From positions 50,604,386 to 50,668,385 of the forward strand of contig NC_133103.1 in the NCBI RefSeq assembly GCF_022965805.1: a DNA stretch of 64,000 bases, in the 5' to 3' direction. The DNA comes from Primulina eburnea. Lineage: Eukaryota; Streptophyta; Magnoliopsida; Lamiales; Gesneriaceae. Below are positions 47,513 through 58,063 of the stretch, one piece after another (the stretch's first letter is position 1; the number at the start of each line of letters is the position of its first letter). Under the pieces are notes generated by a model, which was not told the origin of the DNA, made no database searches, and was given only the letters and a program-made list of their open reading frames with translations. Position numbers and translations under genes: made by a program.

Positions 47513-48475
47513 GTAAATTTATAATTTTTTTTTTTTGTGAATTCCCATTATATCAAATACATTTTTTTAGTAACATGGCATCAATAACATCACCAGGTAC
47601 AAATCTAAATTTGTCAACATTTGCTGTTTTTCTTAAATCTATAACTCGTGATAACATGCAACTGAAATATTTTAAATCATAAAATATATTTCTTAATTTA
47701 ATTTTTATAATATTGTGCATATTAATTATAGAGTTTTGTCTTTTTAAACTATTGAGATTTTTAATAAACTCTAGATATGATATATTTATCTAAAAGAGTT
47801 TATTTTCTAATAAAACTCTTGTTTTCATATATTTTAACATTTTATTCAAGAAATAAACTCTAAGACAAAAGAAGCTTATAATAATCAAAGATAGATGTTG
47901 TGATCGATGGATGAATATAGATGGCGCATGAGAGCAAGCAAGTGCTCAAGCCAATGCGTATTGTTGTATTGTCATAGACTGTTGAAGACAAGCAGACACA
48001 ACACATAATCACAGTGGTAATTAGAATGTTGTTTATAAAACAGAATATCGGCATCACAAACCTCGCATCCATATTTTTGGTTATTTGGTTTGACAAGTTT
48101 TTTGGATGCACTTTGCTCCCTCCCTTTGTTAAGGGAGTTAGCTTTTTTTTTTATTCACTAGTAATTGGTTTTATAAACTCGCAAGTTTTTCTAGTGAATC
48201 GTTGACCCTGAGACAAGTGTGTATACTTGGGCACGATTAATTTTATCTTATTTTATTCATCAAAATTTAATTGTGTGATATTATATTATTTCGCTGCATG
48301 TTACGTTAAGATGCTATAGCACTACACACAATACCTCAGCAAACAATTCTTTTATATTCTTTGCACCCATTCAAAATATGCAGACGTGCGGCCGGTATTA
48401 AATACAATAAATGTAATTAATTGCGCCGAAACTCGACTTTAATTAGAGCTATAAAGGATTTGAAATTCTGGTTTC
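47513..48475 (+). repeat. Copia-type LTR remnant left of the Tat element
   Basis: 47700-48380 resembles 21940-22960 in motif order (see that entry). It is non-coding. It ends at the Tat target site ACCGT (48476-48480) and appears to continue after the insertion at 61287. Confidence 0.4.
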
Positions 48476-48480
48476 ACCGT

Positions 48481-49154
48481 TGATACCCCTAGTAGGATCC
48501 GGGTCATAGTCAGGGTCGATTTCAGGAGTATCCGGGTATAACTCCTCTTCCCGGATGGTATAACTCCTCTTCCCGGATGGATTGGTGTTGTACGCAATTC
48601 TTTATTATTTACCCGGGCTCTCATAGAGTTGGTCGGGTGCTTCTCCCCTGACCGGGTAGTGTTTCCCAGTTGCATATCCACTTTGGCAACCTCGAAAATA
48701 GCGTTACCTCGACAAGTGAGCCACACTTGAGTATAATCATTACATGCCATCTAATCTGCCAGAGCAACTTGGGCTTGGAGTGTCCGAGAAGTCATCAGAA
48801 GCTAGGAAGGTAAACCGACTTAGTAGATGTCACGGAAATCGAGGAAACTACTCATTCCTCCCCTATAAATAGCAGGTATTAAATTCATTTAAAAGAGAGA
48901 CTCTTTGAACTAAAAAGTATTGTTCACATATATTCGCATATATATTGCTTAATTTCTTCTTTGCCTGCTGATTTAATCATCGGAGTGGTCACGTCGGACA
49001 CCCCTCCGGCGCCCATTCACGAGTTCATCTTCTTGTTTGCAGGTCAAGATTGAAGCCATATACCTTGTTCATTTTCCTAAACAACACTACAAATACTTGA
49101 TTCGATCCGGTGGAGCACCCGACCCTGCTCATCTATTTCGCCTGGATCGCATCA
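48481..49154 (+). repeat. 5' LTR of the Tat element
   Basis: TGATACCCCTAGTAGG...GATCGCATCA. It contains a 23-bp direct duplication around 'gtataactcctcttcccgga' (48534-48581) and a TATA box at 48864-48870. Confidence 0.97.
48864..48870 (+). promoter_or_regulatory. TATA box of the 5' LTR promoter
   Basis: CCCCTATAAATAGCAGG. It would start the genomic RNA roughly 30 bases downstream. The same box is at 60991-60997 in the 3' LTR. Confidence 0.75.
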
Positions 49155-49155
49155 T

Positions 49156-49173
49156 TGGCGCCGTCTGTGGGAA
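49156..49173 (+). promoter_or_regulatory. Primer binding site of the Tat element
   Basis: TGGCGCCGTCTGTGGGAA, one base after the LTR. Not the initiator-Met type used by the other elements here; the primer tRNA is not assigned. Confidence 0.7.
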
Positions 49174-49197
49174 ATATACTGAATTCAAGACGTTGAT

Positions 49198-52100
49198 ATG
49201 GCTCGTACAAGAAGAACCGATCAGGGTGATCCTCATGCCCAGGGGGATGGGGGACAGACTTCGAGACAAGCCAATGTCAATAATACTGGGCCAAACATTA
49301 CCCTGACCCCTGAGGAGTTAAAAAGAATGATGGCTGATGCCGTCGCATTATATGCAGCTGGAAAGGAGGTCTCTCGACCTGTTACACCACCCGGTGATAA
49401 ACAGGGTGATAAACAAGGACATGAAGAGGAGCAAGAACAGGAGAGGAGGGAAAAGGAAGTAACAGGGGAAGATGAGGAGTCTAGCGCCGGATCCAAATCT
49501 CCTACCATGGCAGAGGAATTGTCAAATTTACGGCAGAAGATGAAGGTCCTCGAAGGACAGTTGGAAGAACGAAGCGTTGCCCGAACAATCTTGAGAGGAT
49601 GTCCGTTCGCAGACATCATAGTCCGGGAACCTCTTCCCGGGAATTTCAAGTCCGCCAAAGTAAAAGATTATGATGGCAACGCTGACCCAGAGGAACACTT
49701 GGCCAGATTTGAAAATACGGCCATGTTGCATTGCTACACTGACCGAATTAAGTGTAAAGTATTCCTAACGACGTTGGTGGATTCAGCTCAGAGGTGGTTC
49801 GAAGGCCTGGCATCCCAGAGTATTAACTCCTTTCAGGATTTCCAGAGGGTGTTTTTACACCATTTCAGTAGCAGCAAGAAGTACAAAAAGACTGCTTTTA
49901 GTCTTTTTGAGGTGAAGCAGAGTCCCGAGGAGAGTTTGCGGGCTTACATCAAAAGGTTCAACAGAGTGGCTCTAGACGTCCCATCTTGTGCCACCGAGAC
50001 CAAGACTACTGCCTTCACCCAGGGTCTGAGAGAGGGTGAATTCTTTAAATCGCTAACCAAAAAAGTGCCCGGGGATTTTGAGGATCTGTTATCCCGGGCA
50101 GAGAAGTACATAAATATGGAGGAAGCCCAGAAACAGAAGAGGGAAGCAGTGAGGAAAGAAAGGGGAGACCGGGTATCCAAACCCGAGGAGAGAGGACAGA
50201 AGAGGGGCAATCCAGGGCATTTCTCTCATCATGTGCCTCTGAAGATTGCCCGAGAGAGGGAGGTGCAGGAGTGTAGTAGGGATTTAGCTCCGGATCATCA
50301 ACTGGCTCGGCCAGAGAAGACAGGATTTTGTGCGCTTCACAAATTAGGCTATCATAATACTGAGGATTGCAAAGTTCTAAAGGGAAATTATGTTGCGCCT
50401 TCCTTCCCAAAACCCACTATCAATACTCAAATGTCTAGGGTGCCGCCGTGGGCATCCCGACAGCCCGGATCTAGTTCTCAGAGAGGAGGTGTGAGAAACA
50501 ACTCTAGAACCGAGCCCGGAAGAAGAAGGGGGCCTGAACCTGAGCAGAGAAAGAAGTCACCCCCCGTTGTAGGGACAATTAAAATGATATCCGGAGGCTC
50601 TACTGACGGAGACTCCAATCGGGCAAGGAAGTCAAGAAGTAGGAAAGAGTGCTTGGAGGTGGAAGGAATGAGGGGCAATGAGGCAGTCATCAGTTTCGGC
50701 CCGGAAGACCTGAAAGGGGTGAATCTACCCCACAACGATGCCTTGGTGATCCAAGCCCGGGTGGCGAATTATGACATTCTGCGGGTTTTCGTAGATTCAG
50801 GCAGTTCTGTGAATGTAATTTTCCAAGATGCTTTTGAGCAGATGGACTTACAGGGCTATCACCTGGAAACAGTGGAAACTGCTCTTTTTGGTTTCGCCGG
50901 ACACATGGTTTATCCAGAGGGGGAGATTATTTTGCCGCTGACTCTGGGCTCTCACGATCTAAAGAAAACAGTGATGACTTCTTTCACTGTGGTGAACTCC
51001 CCGTCATCATATAACATTATCCTGGGGAGGCCGGCTATGAATGAGTTAAGGGCTGTAGCGTCTACCTACCACCAGAAAATAAAATTTCCTGTGGGAGCAA
51101 GGGTAGGAGAAGTTCGGGGAGATCAACCCTCTTCTCGAAAGTGTTATGTAGAAGCGGTCCGGGCGGATCGGAGCAGATTTAAGAGGGAGGGGAAGAGAGT
51201 TAGGACAGGAGAAAGAATAGTGGAGGAAGGGGAGATCCACTTTGTGGCAGAAGAAGAGCAGGAGGCGGTGGAAGTGGGGCCGGGACAGCAAATCCGGGTG
51301 GCTCGGGATCTCAGCATGACCACCCGGGTAAGTTTAATTAAGTGTTTAAAAACTAACATTCACGTATTTGCCTGGTCCCAGCAGGAGCTTACGGGGATTT
51401 CTCCCCTTATATCGGAGCATCATTTGAACATCATCCCGGGATCTCACCCCGTGAAGCAAAAAAAGAGGCATTTTGGTCCTGAAAAGGACAGGGTCATATC
51501 CGAACAAATAAAGGAGCTCCTGAAGGCAGGGCACATTCGGGAGATTCAATTCCCTACGTGGCTTTCCAATGTGGTTTTAGTACCTAAATCCACTGGCAAA
51601 TGGCGCATGTGCGTAGATTTTCGTGATCTAAACAAAGCATGCCCCAAAGATCATTATCCACTGCCCCGGATTGACCAGCTGGTAGATTCCACTTCTGGTT
51701 ATGAGCTGCTGAGCTTTATGGATGCGTACCAGGGGTATCATCAAATTCCCCTGGCCAAAAAAGATCAAGATAAGGCCAGTTTCGTCACCTCGGGAGGTAC
51801 ATTTTGTTATGTTGTAATGCCTTTCGGGTTGAAAAATGCAGGGGCCACCTATCAGCGTCTTATGGATAAAGTATTCGAGAAGCAGCTGGGGCGGAACGTA
51901 GAGGTCTATGTGGATGATATCTTAAGCAAGACCCGGGAGGTCACTACTTTTATTGATGATCTGGAGGAAACTTTTGCCACCCTCATGCAATATGGGATCA
52001 AGCTTAACCCGGCCAAATGTATTTTTGGCGTAAAGAGTGGCAAATTCTTGGGATTCATGGTCACAGATCGGGGAATTGAGGTAAATCCAGAGAAGGTGAA

Positions 52101-54414
52101 GTCTGTCTTATGTATGCCTTCCCCCCAATCTGTAAAAGAAGTACAAAAACTGACAGGAAGGATTGCTTCCCTTTCTCGATTTATATCCCGATCAGCACAC
52201 CGAAGTTATCCTTTCTTTCAAATCTTGAGAAAGGCCCAGCAATTCGGGTGGAACGATAAATGTGAACAAGCCTTCCAGGACTTGAAAGCCCATCTTGCAG
52301 AGCTCCCGGTATTAGTAAAGCCCGAGCCCGGGGAAAAATTATTCCTATATTTATCCTCTACAGAGCATGCTGTCAGTTCAGTGTTGATCAAAGAGGAAGG
52401 CTCTGATCAGAAGCCTATTTATTACGTCAGCCACGCTCTAAGAGGGCCCGAACTCCGGTATACAGAGGTAGAGAAGATTGCATTGGCTTTAATCGTAACT
52501 TCCCGGAAGCTAAGACCGTACTTCTTATCACATCAAATAGTGGTTCTTACCAACAGCCCTCTTGGTAAAATCATGACTCATGCTGAGGTATCTGGGCGAA
52601 TGATTAAGTGGACTGTGGAATTGGGGGAGTACGATATCGAATATAAACCACGAGTGGCTATCAAGGCACAAGCTTTGTCAGACTTCTTGTCTGAGATGAT
52701 CCAGCCCAGTGAAGAGGAAGTGTGGAGAGTTTTTGTAGATGGGGCGTCTAGCCTGGCAGGGTGCGGAGTAGGAGTCGTGATGATATCTCCCCCGGGAGAA
52801 AAAATCAAATTGGCAATAAGGATTGATTCCCGAGTAACTAATAATGAGGCCGAGTACGAGGCTGTGCTAGCTGGAATTCGAGCTGCTCGGGAAGTCGGGG
52901 CTTCCCGAATAATTATATATTCTGATTCACAGCTTGTCACTCAGCAGATAAGGGGTGTCTACGAAGCCAAAGATGACAGGATGCTGAAATATTTACAGCT
53001 TATCAAAACACGAGCGGAGGGCTTTTCGGATTGGAGTATCGAACAGATACCCCGAGAGGAGAACAGCGAGGCGGATATTCTGGCAAAAATGGCTGCCTCC
53101 CTAAGTGAAGTAAGTACCCGAGAAGTGTTGCACGTCTCCCGTTTGATCCTCTCGACCGACGAAGGAAGAGCCCCCGATCCAGAAAACTCTTGGATGACGC
53201 CCTTAATCAGATTTATTGAAAAGGGTGCACTACCCGAGGACAGAGGTCAAGCCCAGAAGATTAAGAGACAGGCTTCCAGGTTTGTTTTCTTAAACTCAAT
53301 CTTGTATAAAAGATCATTCCAGGGGCCTCTCTTAAAATGCTTACCTGAAGAGGAGGTAGATTATGTACTCCGGGAGATTCATGAAGGATGCTGCGCAGAG
53401 CACCTTGGAGGAATGTCTCTAGCTCGAAAAACCATGCTTGCCGGGTTTTGGTGGCCAACTCTTAACCGAGATGCCACCCAGATAGTTCAAGCTTGTCAGA
53501 GCTGTCAACATCACGCAAATTTTAAGCACAGCCCGGCCACTCTCATGAAGCCCATCTGGGCATCTTGCCCTTTCGATCAATGGGGTATGGATATTGTGGG
53601 TCCCTTCCCAACTGCTCGGGCTCAGAAGAAATTTTTATTAGTAGCAGTGGATTACTTTTCCAAGTGGGTTGAAGCCGAGCCCTTAGCCCGAATTACCGAG
53701 CAGGAAGTGTTGAAATTTCTGTGGAAGAATATTGTATGCCGATTTGGGGTGCCCAGAAGACTAATCTCGGACAATGGCAGACAATTCCAGGGCAAAGAAA
53801 TTATGTTGTGGTGCCAGGAAATGAAGATTATTCAATCTTTTACCTCTGTTGCATATCCACAAGCTAACGGTCAAACAGAGGTTGTCAATAGAATCATTGT
53901 GCAAGCACTAAAGACCAGATTACAAGGTAAAGGAAAAGATTGGGTGGAAGAATTGCCTAGTGTTCTCTGGGCTTATCGGACTACTCCCCGGGCACCTACT
54001 CAAGAAACTCCTTTCAGCTTAGTGTATGGTTCTGAGGCAGTCCTTCCCGTAGAGATCGGAATGACTTCTTCTCGGGTAGAAGCTTACCCAAGCAGCAATG
54101 ATCAGGCCAGGGCTATGGAATTGGATCTGATAGAAGAAAAGAGAGATCGAGCATGCATCCGAATGGAAGCATATAAGAATCGGATTATGAAATCATATAA
54201 CAAAAGGGTCCGGATCCGAAATTTCCAAATAGGAGATCTCGTCATGAAAAAGGTCAATCCTGCTGGGGAAGTCGGAAAGTTAGAAGCCAGGTGGGAAGGA
54301 CCTTACAAGATTACTCGAAAAGTCAGTTCGGGATCTTTCTATTTAGAAGATGCACAAGGGCGTTCCCTCAAGAGACCTTGGAATGTATTTAATTTAAAAC
54401 AGTATTATGCTTAA
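49198..54414 (+). CDS. gag-pol: Tat-type Gag-Pol polyprotein, 1738 aa, intact
   Basis: A single frame with no stop or shift, starting 43 bases after the LTR. Gag capsid-like region is at about residues 130-310, with a CX2HX4HX4C knuckle at C378-C391. Aspartic protease has D533-S-G. RT has YVDD at 904-907. The first RNase H (about 1045-1170) has Ser1053 where the catalytic Asp should be (LYLSST), so it is probably inactive. The second, archaeal-type RNase H (about 1178-1300) keeps D1181, E1219, D1243 and D1293. Integrase has an HHCC finger ending CQSCQ and D1465, D1525, E1561 with the D35E spacing. A GPY-like WEGPYKI module follows and there is no chromodomain. The polyprotein would package the RNA, copy it and integrate the DNA. 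The first in-frame ATG gives MARTRRTDQ and is taken as the start. Confidence 0.97.
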   Translation: MARTRRTDQGDPHAQGDGGQTSRQANVNNTGPNITLTPEELKRMMADAVALYAAGKEVSRPVTPPGDKQGDKQGHEEEQEQERREKEVTGEDEESSAGSKSPTMAEELSNLRQKMKVLEGQLEERSVARTILRGCPFADIIVREPLPGNFKSAKVKDYDGNADPEEHLARFENTAMLHCYTDRIKCKVFLTTLVDSAQRWFEGLASQSINSFQDFQRVFLHHFSSSKKYKKTAFSLFEVKQSPEESLRAYIKRFNRVALDVPSCATETKTTAFTQGLREGEFFKSLTKKVPGDFEDLLSRAEKYINMEEAQKQKREAVRKERGDRVSKPEERGQKRGNPGHFSHHVPLKIAREREVQECSRDLAPDHQLARPEKTGFCALHKLGYHNTEDCKVLKGNYVAPSFPKPTINTQMSRVPPWASRQPGSSSQRGGVRNNSRTEPGRRRGPEPEQRKKSPPVVGTIKMISGGSTDGDSNRARKSRSRKECLEVEGMRGNEAVISFGPEDLKGVNLPHNDALVIQARVANYDILRVFVDSGSSVNVIFQDAFEQMDLQGYHLETVETALFGFAGHMVYPEGEIILPLTLGSHDLKKTVMTSFTVVNSPSSYNIILGRPAMNELRAVASTYHQKIKFPVGARVGEVRGDQPSSRKCYVEAVRADRSRFKREGKRVRTGERIVEEGEIHFVAEEEQEAVEVGPGQQIRVARDLSMTTRVSLIKCLKTNIHVFAWSQQELTGISPLISEHHLNIIPGSHPVKQKKRHFGPEKDRVISEQIKELLKAGHIREIQFPTWLSNVVLVPKSTGKWRMCVDFRDLNKACPKDHYPLPRIDQLVDSTSGYELLSFMDAYQGYHQIPLAKKDQDKASFVTSGGTFCYVVMPFGLKNAGATYQRLMDKVFEKQLGRNVEVYVDDILSKTREVTTFIDDLEETFATLMQYGIKLNPAKCIFGVKSGKFLGFMVTDRGIEVNPEKVKSVLCMPSPQSVKEVQKLTGRIASLSRFISRSAHRSYPFFQILRKAQQFGWNDKCEQAFQDLKAHLAELPVLVKPEPGEKLFLYLSSTEHAVSSVLIKEEGSDQKPIYYVSHALRGPELRYTEVEKIALALIVTSRKLRPYFLSHQIVVLTNSPLGKIMTHAEVSGRMIKWTVELGEYDIEYKPRVAIKAQALSDFLSEMIQPSEEEVWRVFVDGASSLAGCGVGVVMISPPGEKIKLAIRIDSRVTNNEAEYEAVLAGIRAAREVGASRIIIYSDSQLVTQQIRGVYEAKDDRMLKYLQLIKTRAEGFSDWSIEQIPREENSEADILAKMAASLSEVSTREVLHVSRLILSTDEGRAPDPENSWMTPLIRFIEKGALPEDRGQAQKIKRQASRFVFLNSILYKRSFQGPLLKCLPEEEVDYVLREIHEGCCAEHLGGMSLARKTMLAGFWWPTLNRDATQIVQACQSCQHHANFKHSPATLMKPIWASCPFDQWGMDIVGPFPTARAQKKFLLVAVDYFSKWVEAEPLARITEQEVLKFLWKNIVCRFGVPRRLISDNGRQFQGKEIMLWCQEMKIIQSFTSVAYPQANGQTEVVNRIIVQALKTRLQGKGKDWVEELPSVLWAYRTTPRAPTQETPFSLVYGSEAVLPVEIGMTSSRVEAYPSSNDQARAMELDLIEEKRDRACIRMEAYKNRIMKSYNKRVRIRNFQIGDLVMKKVNPAGEVGKLEARWEGPYKITRKVSSGSFYLEDAQGRSLKRPWNVFNLKQYYA

Positions 54415-54510
54415 ATGGATGTATTGATTGAAGATATAATGGAAGATATATTTTTCTCAGAAGTGTTCTATTATTTCTTACATCTTAAGTTCGACGAGTA
54501 CTAATCTTAA

Positions 54511-55710
54511 AAGCCCAGGGCACTACACCCTGGCTCGGGGCCACACACCTCGACCATTCCAAGTCCCGGGACATGCTCCCCGGCCCAAGGCTCCGCACCT
54601 TGGTTCTTAAAAGCCCAGGGCACTACACCCTGGCTCGGGGCCACACACCTCGACCATTCCAAGTCCCGGGACATGCTCCCCGGCCCAAGGCTCCGCACCT
54701 TGGTTCTTAAAAGCCCAGGGCACTACACCCTGGCTCGGGGCCACACACCTCGACCATTCCAAGTCCCGGGACATGCTCCCCGGCCCAAGGCTCCGCACCT
54801 TGGTTCTTAAAAGCCCAGGGCACTACACCCTGGCTCGGGGCCACACACCTCGACCATTCCAAGTCCCGGGACATGCTCCCCGGCCCAAGGCTCCGCACCT
54901 TGGTTCTTAAAAGCCCAGGGCACTACACCCTGGCTCGGGGCCACACACCTCGACCATTCCAAGTCCCGGGACATGCTCCCCGGCCCAAGGCTCCGCACCT
55001 TGGTTCTTAAAAGCCCAGGGCACTACACCCTGGCTCGGGGCCACACACCTCGACCATTCCAAGTCCCGGGACATGCTCCCCGGCCCAAGGCTCCGCACCT
55101 TGGTTCTTAAAAGCCCAGGGCACTACACCCTGGCTCGGGGCCACACACCTCGACCATTCCAAGTCCCGGGACATGCTCCCCGGCCCAAGGCTCCGCACCT
55201 TGGTTCTTAAAAGCCCAGGGCACTACACCCTGGCTCGGGGCCACACACCTCGACCATTCCAAGTCCCGGGACATGCTCCCCGGCCCAAGGCTCCGCACCT
55301 TGGTTCTTAAAAGCCCAGGGCACTACACCCTGGCTCGGGGCCACACACCTCGACCATTCCAAGTCCCGGGACATGCTCCCCGGCCCAAGGCTCCGCACCT
55401 TGGTTCTTAAAAGCCCAGGGCACTACACCCTGGCTCGGGGCCACACACCTCGACCATTCCAAGTCCCGGGACATGCTCCCCGGCCCAAGGCTCCGCACCT
55501 TGGTTCTCAAAAGCCCAGGGCACTACACCCTGGCTCGGGGCCACACACCTCGACCATTCCAAGTCCCGGGACATGCTCCCCGGCCCAAGGCTCCGCACCT
55601 TGGTTCTCAAAAGCCCAGGGCACTACACCCTGGCTCGGGGCCACACACCTCGACCATTCCAAGTCCCGGGACGTGCTCCCCGGCCCAAGGCTCCGCGCTT
55701 TGGCTCTTAA
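54511..55710. repeat. Tandem array, 12 copies of a 100-bp monomer
   Basis: Twelve head-to-tail units of exactly 100 bp. The first ten look identical, the eleventh and twelfth differ slightly (for example TTCTCAA for TTCTTAA, and ACGTGCTCC plus GCGCTTTGG in the last). Each GC-rich unit has two hairpins with six-base stems and seven-base loops (CCAGGG..CCCTGG and CCAAGG..CCTTGG) and the 10-bp palindrome GTCCCGGGAC. Frames of 63-116 aa on both strands arise only from the periodicity. The array lies between the 3' ends of gag-pol and the antisense gene. Confidence 0.98.
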
Positions 55711-55854
55711 AAGGCCCAAATGACCATGAGGACCGGGTCTGGGAATACATATGTATTTCACATATCATTTAGTCACAAGGAAGAAAAGAAAGTTCTTCAT
55801 TAAAGGGCTCGAAGGCCGGAAATTACAAAGAAAAAAGAGAGAAGGTAAACAATC

Positions 55855-58063
55855 CTACTCTAAAGGTGCAGTTTGATCCCCGGACTCCCCAGCCTCTTGG
55901 TCAGCATCACCATCTTTAGGAAGGGAGTTAATGGCTTTGTCAATATCCGGGAAGCCTTCTTTGTTAGCCGGGATTAAGTTTTCCTCTTCAAACTGTTCCC
56001 GGCATTTCTCAAAACCGACTTTGAAGTAGTTGTATGATCTATCTTCAACAGCCGCTTGGAAATCTGAGGATTGAAGGAAAATAGTCTTCCATTCCTCTTG
56101 AGTAAGCTGTAAGGATTTAAGCTTATCCTCAGCAGCCACGACTCGATGTTGTTGGCGAGTAGCTTCTTCCTCAAGGTAGCGGGTCCGGGATTCCAAGAAA
56201 GCAATCTGCCTTTGAGAGGCCTCTTCTCGGATTAAACTTTCATCCCGAGCACGCTGAGCGGAAGCCAAATGCTGGTTGGCCATTTCCAGGGAGGCCAGGA
56301 GACCGGTGACTTTCTCCTCATGCAGCTTGGTAGCCCGGGCAATATCTTCTCGAAGTTGATCATGAATTTCTTGAGCCGCCCGGGCTTGCCTATTTGTCTT
56401 GGTGGCTACTGCAGCCACCTCCTCAAAAGCAGACATTATCATTTGAGCAGCCTGAGCAAAAACAAAGAGCAAAAGTCATAAAGAATGTGTCAAAATATAA
56501 GTGTAATAAGGAGAAAAACTTACGGAATAGAGGCGATTCGATCCTTCCAGAAATCTATTGCAGGCCGGAACACTTTTTAGAAAGGCCGCCTCAGAAAGAC
56601 TGAGCATCTGCTTAAAGCGTTTCGCGCCACTAGAAGTAGGCCCTTCGAAAAAAATGTTAGTCGAAGGAAATTCGGAGCTGGAGGCTTCCTTGAACTGCGG
56701 AGGAGGAAGGGATTCGTGGGAACCAGAAGGACCCTGATCACCTGCAGGAGGATTATCCAAGATAATCAGTTCGGGCTCGACAGCCAAGATCCTTTGCCTT
56801 TTACTAAGAGGAACCAGATCTTCGGCCTCCTCTGAGGTCTCAACCACTACCCGAAGAGTATCATCCCGGGAAGGATTCTCTCGAGTAATTTCGATTCCCC
56901 GGGGCGTTTCCTCCATAGCACGTTGTTTTTCTGCTTCGGCCATTGCCCGGTTTGTTGCGAGTTCCTTTTCCCGGGCCGCCTTTTCGACTGCTCGTCTTTT
57001 AGCGAAAGCTGCTTGCATCTCGGAGTTATCTGGACAGAGGAGAAGTAAGTGTTGAGTAAATCAAGGAAAGAACAAGGGAGGGGGTGGCAAGAAAGAAGGG
57101 TGAATTACCGGGTTGAGGGCCCGAGCCCGCCACCTCATCAATCATGCGATCTTCGGGATCCTCACCCCGGGGACTCAACCCATATGTGATCAAATTATCA
57201 TCAGAAATTAATGTGGAAGATGAGTATTTGCGCCCTTCCACCAAATCCTGGCTCACGATGAAGGGTTCTTCAAATTTATAGGTGCCGGGAAGCGAAGGTT
57301 GTGTAGGCAGAGAAGAGAGAAAGCCAGACAAGCAGGGAAGATCTCCCGGAAGTCGAATAAAAAAGTATCTTCCTTTCCACCCTTTTTGAGAAGAGGGAAT
57401 ATCATCAAGGAAGCGAGCGTTATGCCGGGCAGTCAGGGAAAAGGCATTATCCCCAAACCGGCAAGAAAAGTAATAGTGAAGAATGAGGGGGTTAATAAGA
57501 AAATTATTCATGTTAAAGAGGACATAAGTGGCAGCCATTATCCTAAAAGAATTAGGGTGAAATTGGTTAATGGGTACGCCAAAAAATTTGGCAACTGCAA
57601 TGAAAAAGGGGTGAATCGGAAATCTAAGACCATTCTTAATTTGGTCCCGGAAAAAAGTAGTGTACCCTTGAGGGGGGTTTTTTGCCCTATCAGAGGACTC
57701 GGGTATTAAAATAGAAAGATTGGAAGGAATACTACCCAAGGTCCTAAGTTCTTCATCCGCCCCTGGGCGCAGGGTGCTACTCAGAGAGGAGAACCAGGGA
57801 AATCCCGGGGCCTCGACAGGAGGAGGGCTCACGGCCCGAGTTTTGCCCTTACCTTTTCTTTGGGCGAGAATTCGGGAGGAATTAGGAATGGAGGGTTTAG
57901 AAGAAGATGGTTTAATTAAAGAGGCTACTGGTCTCTTAGCAGGTTGGGTGACAGAGCGTTGGGGTGGGGGAGATTGAGAAGCATCGGAGCGTAACGCAGC
58001 AGATTCGTCGCTAGGAGAGCCTCGCGCATTGGCTCCCGACGTTGAAGAAGTAGAGTTTGACAT
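55855..58063 (-). CDS. Antisense Tat protein, 685 aa, three exons (putative gypsy-type transposon domain plus coiled coil)
   Basis: Exons 57109-58063, 56524-57029 and 55855-56451 join across two short GT-AG introns (79 and 72 bp) with matching phase (1, then 0). No stop interrupts the 685-aa frame. Residues 1-110 are Ser/Pro/Lys-rich and probably disordered. Residues 135-240 (FRDQIKNGLRFPIHPFF through SSQKGWKGRYFFIRLPG) resemble the plant 'putative gypsy-type transposon' domain (Pfam Transposase_28), whose function is unknown. Exon 2 is charged, with KRQR near a possible nuclear signal. Exon 3 (residues 488-685) has a long Glu/Arg/Ala-rich coiled coil at about 505-610 and an acidic tail. Splice sites exist only on this strand, so the introns are invisible to sense genomic RNA and persist through retrotransposition. 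Extra antisense ORFs are known in Tat elements; what this one does is not. Confidence 0.85.

Noticed and set aside
54511..55710. CRISPR-like array
   Set aside because: The monomers are contiguous with no unique spacers, and the context is a plant retrotransposon.
54507..55772. Ten or more overlapping 63-116-aa frames on both strands
   Set aside because: They are by-products of the 100-bp periodicity: the same peptide repeats every 100 bp in shifting frames, with no start context or neighbouring gene signals.
57299..57977. Plus-strand frames of 136 and 85 aa inside the antisense gene
   Set aside because: They are shadows of exon 1 of the 685-aa minus-strand gene, which has domain similarity and consistent splicing.
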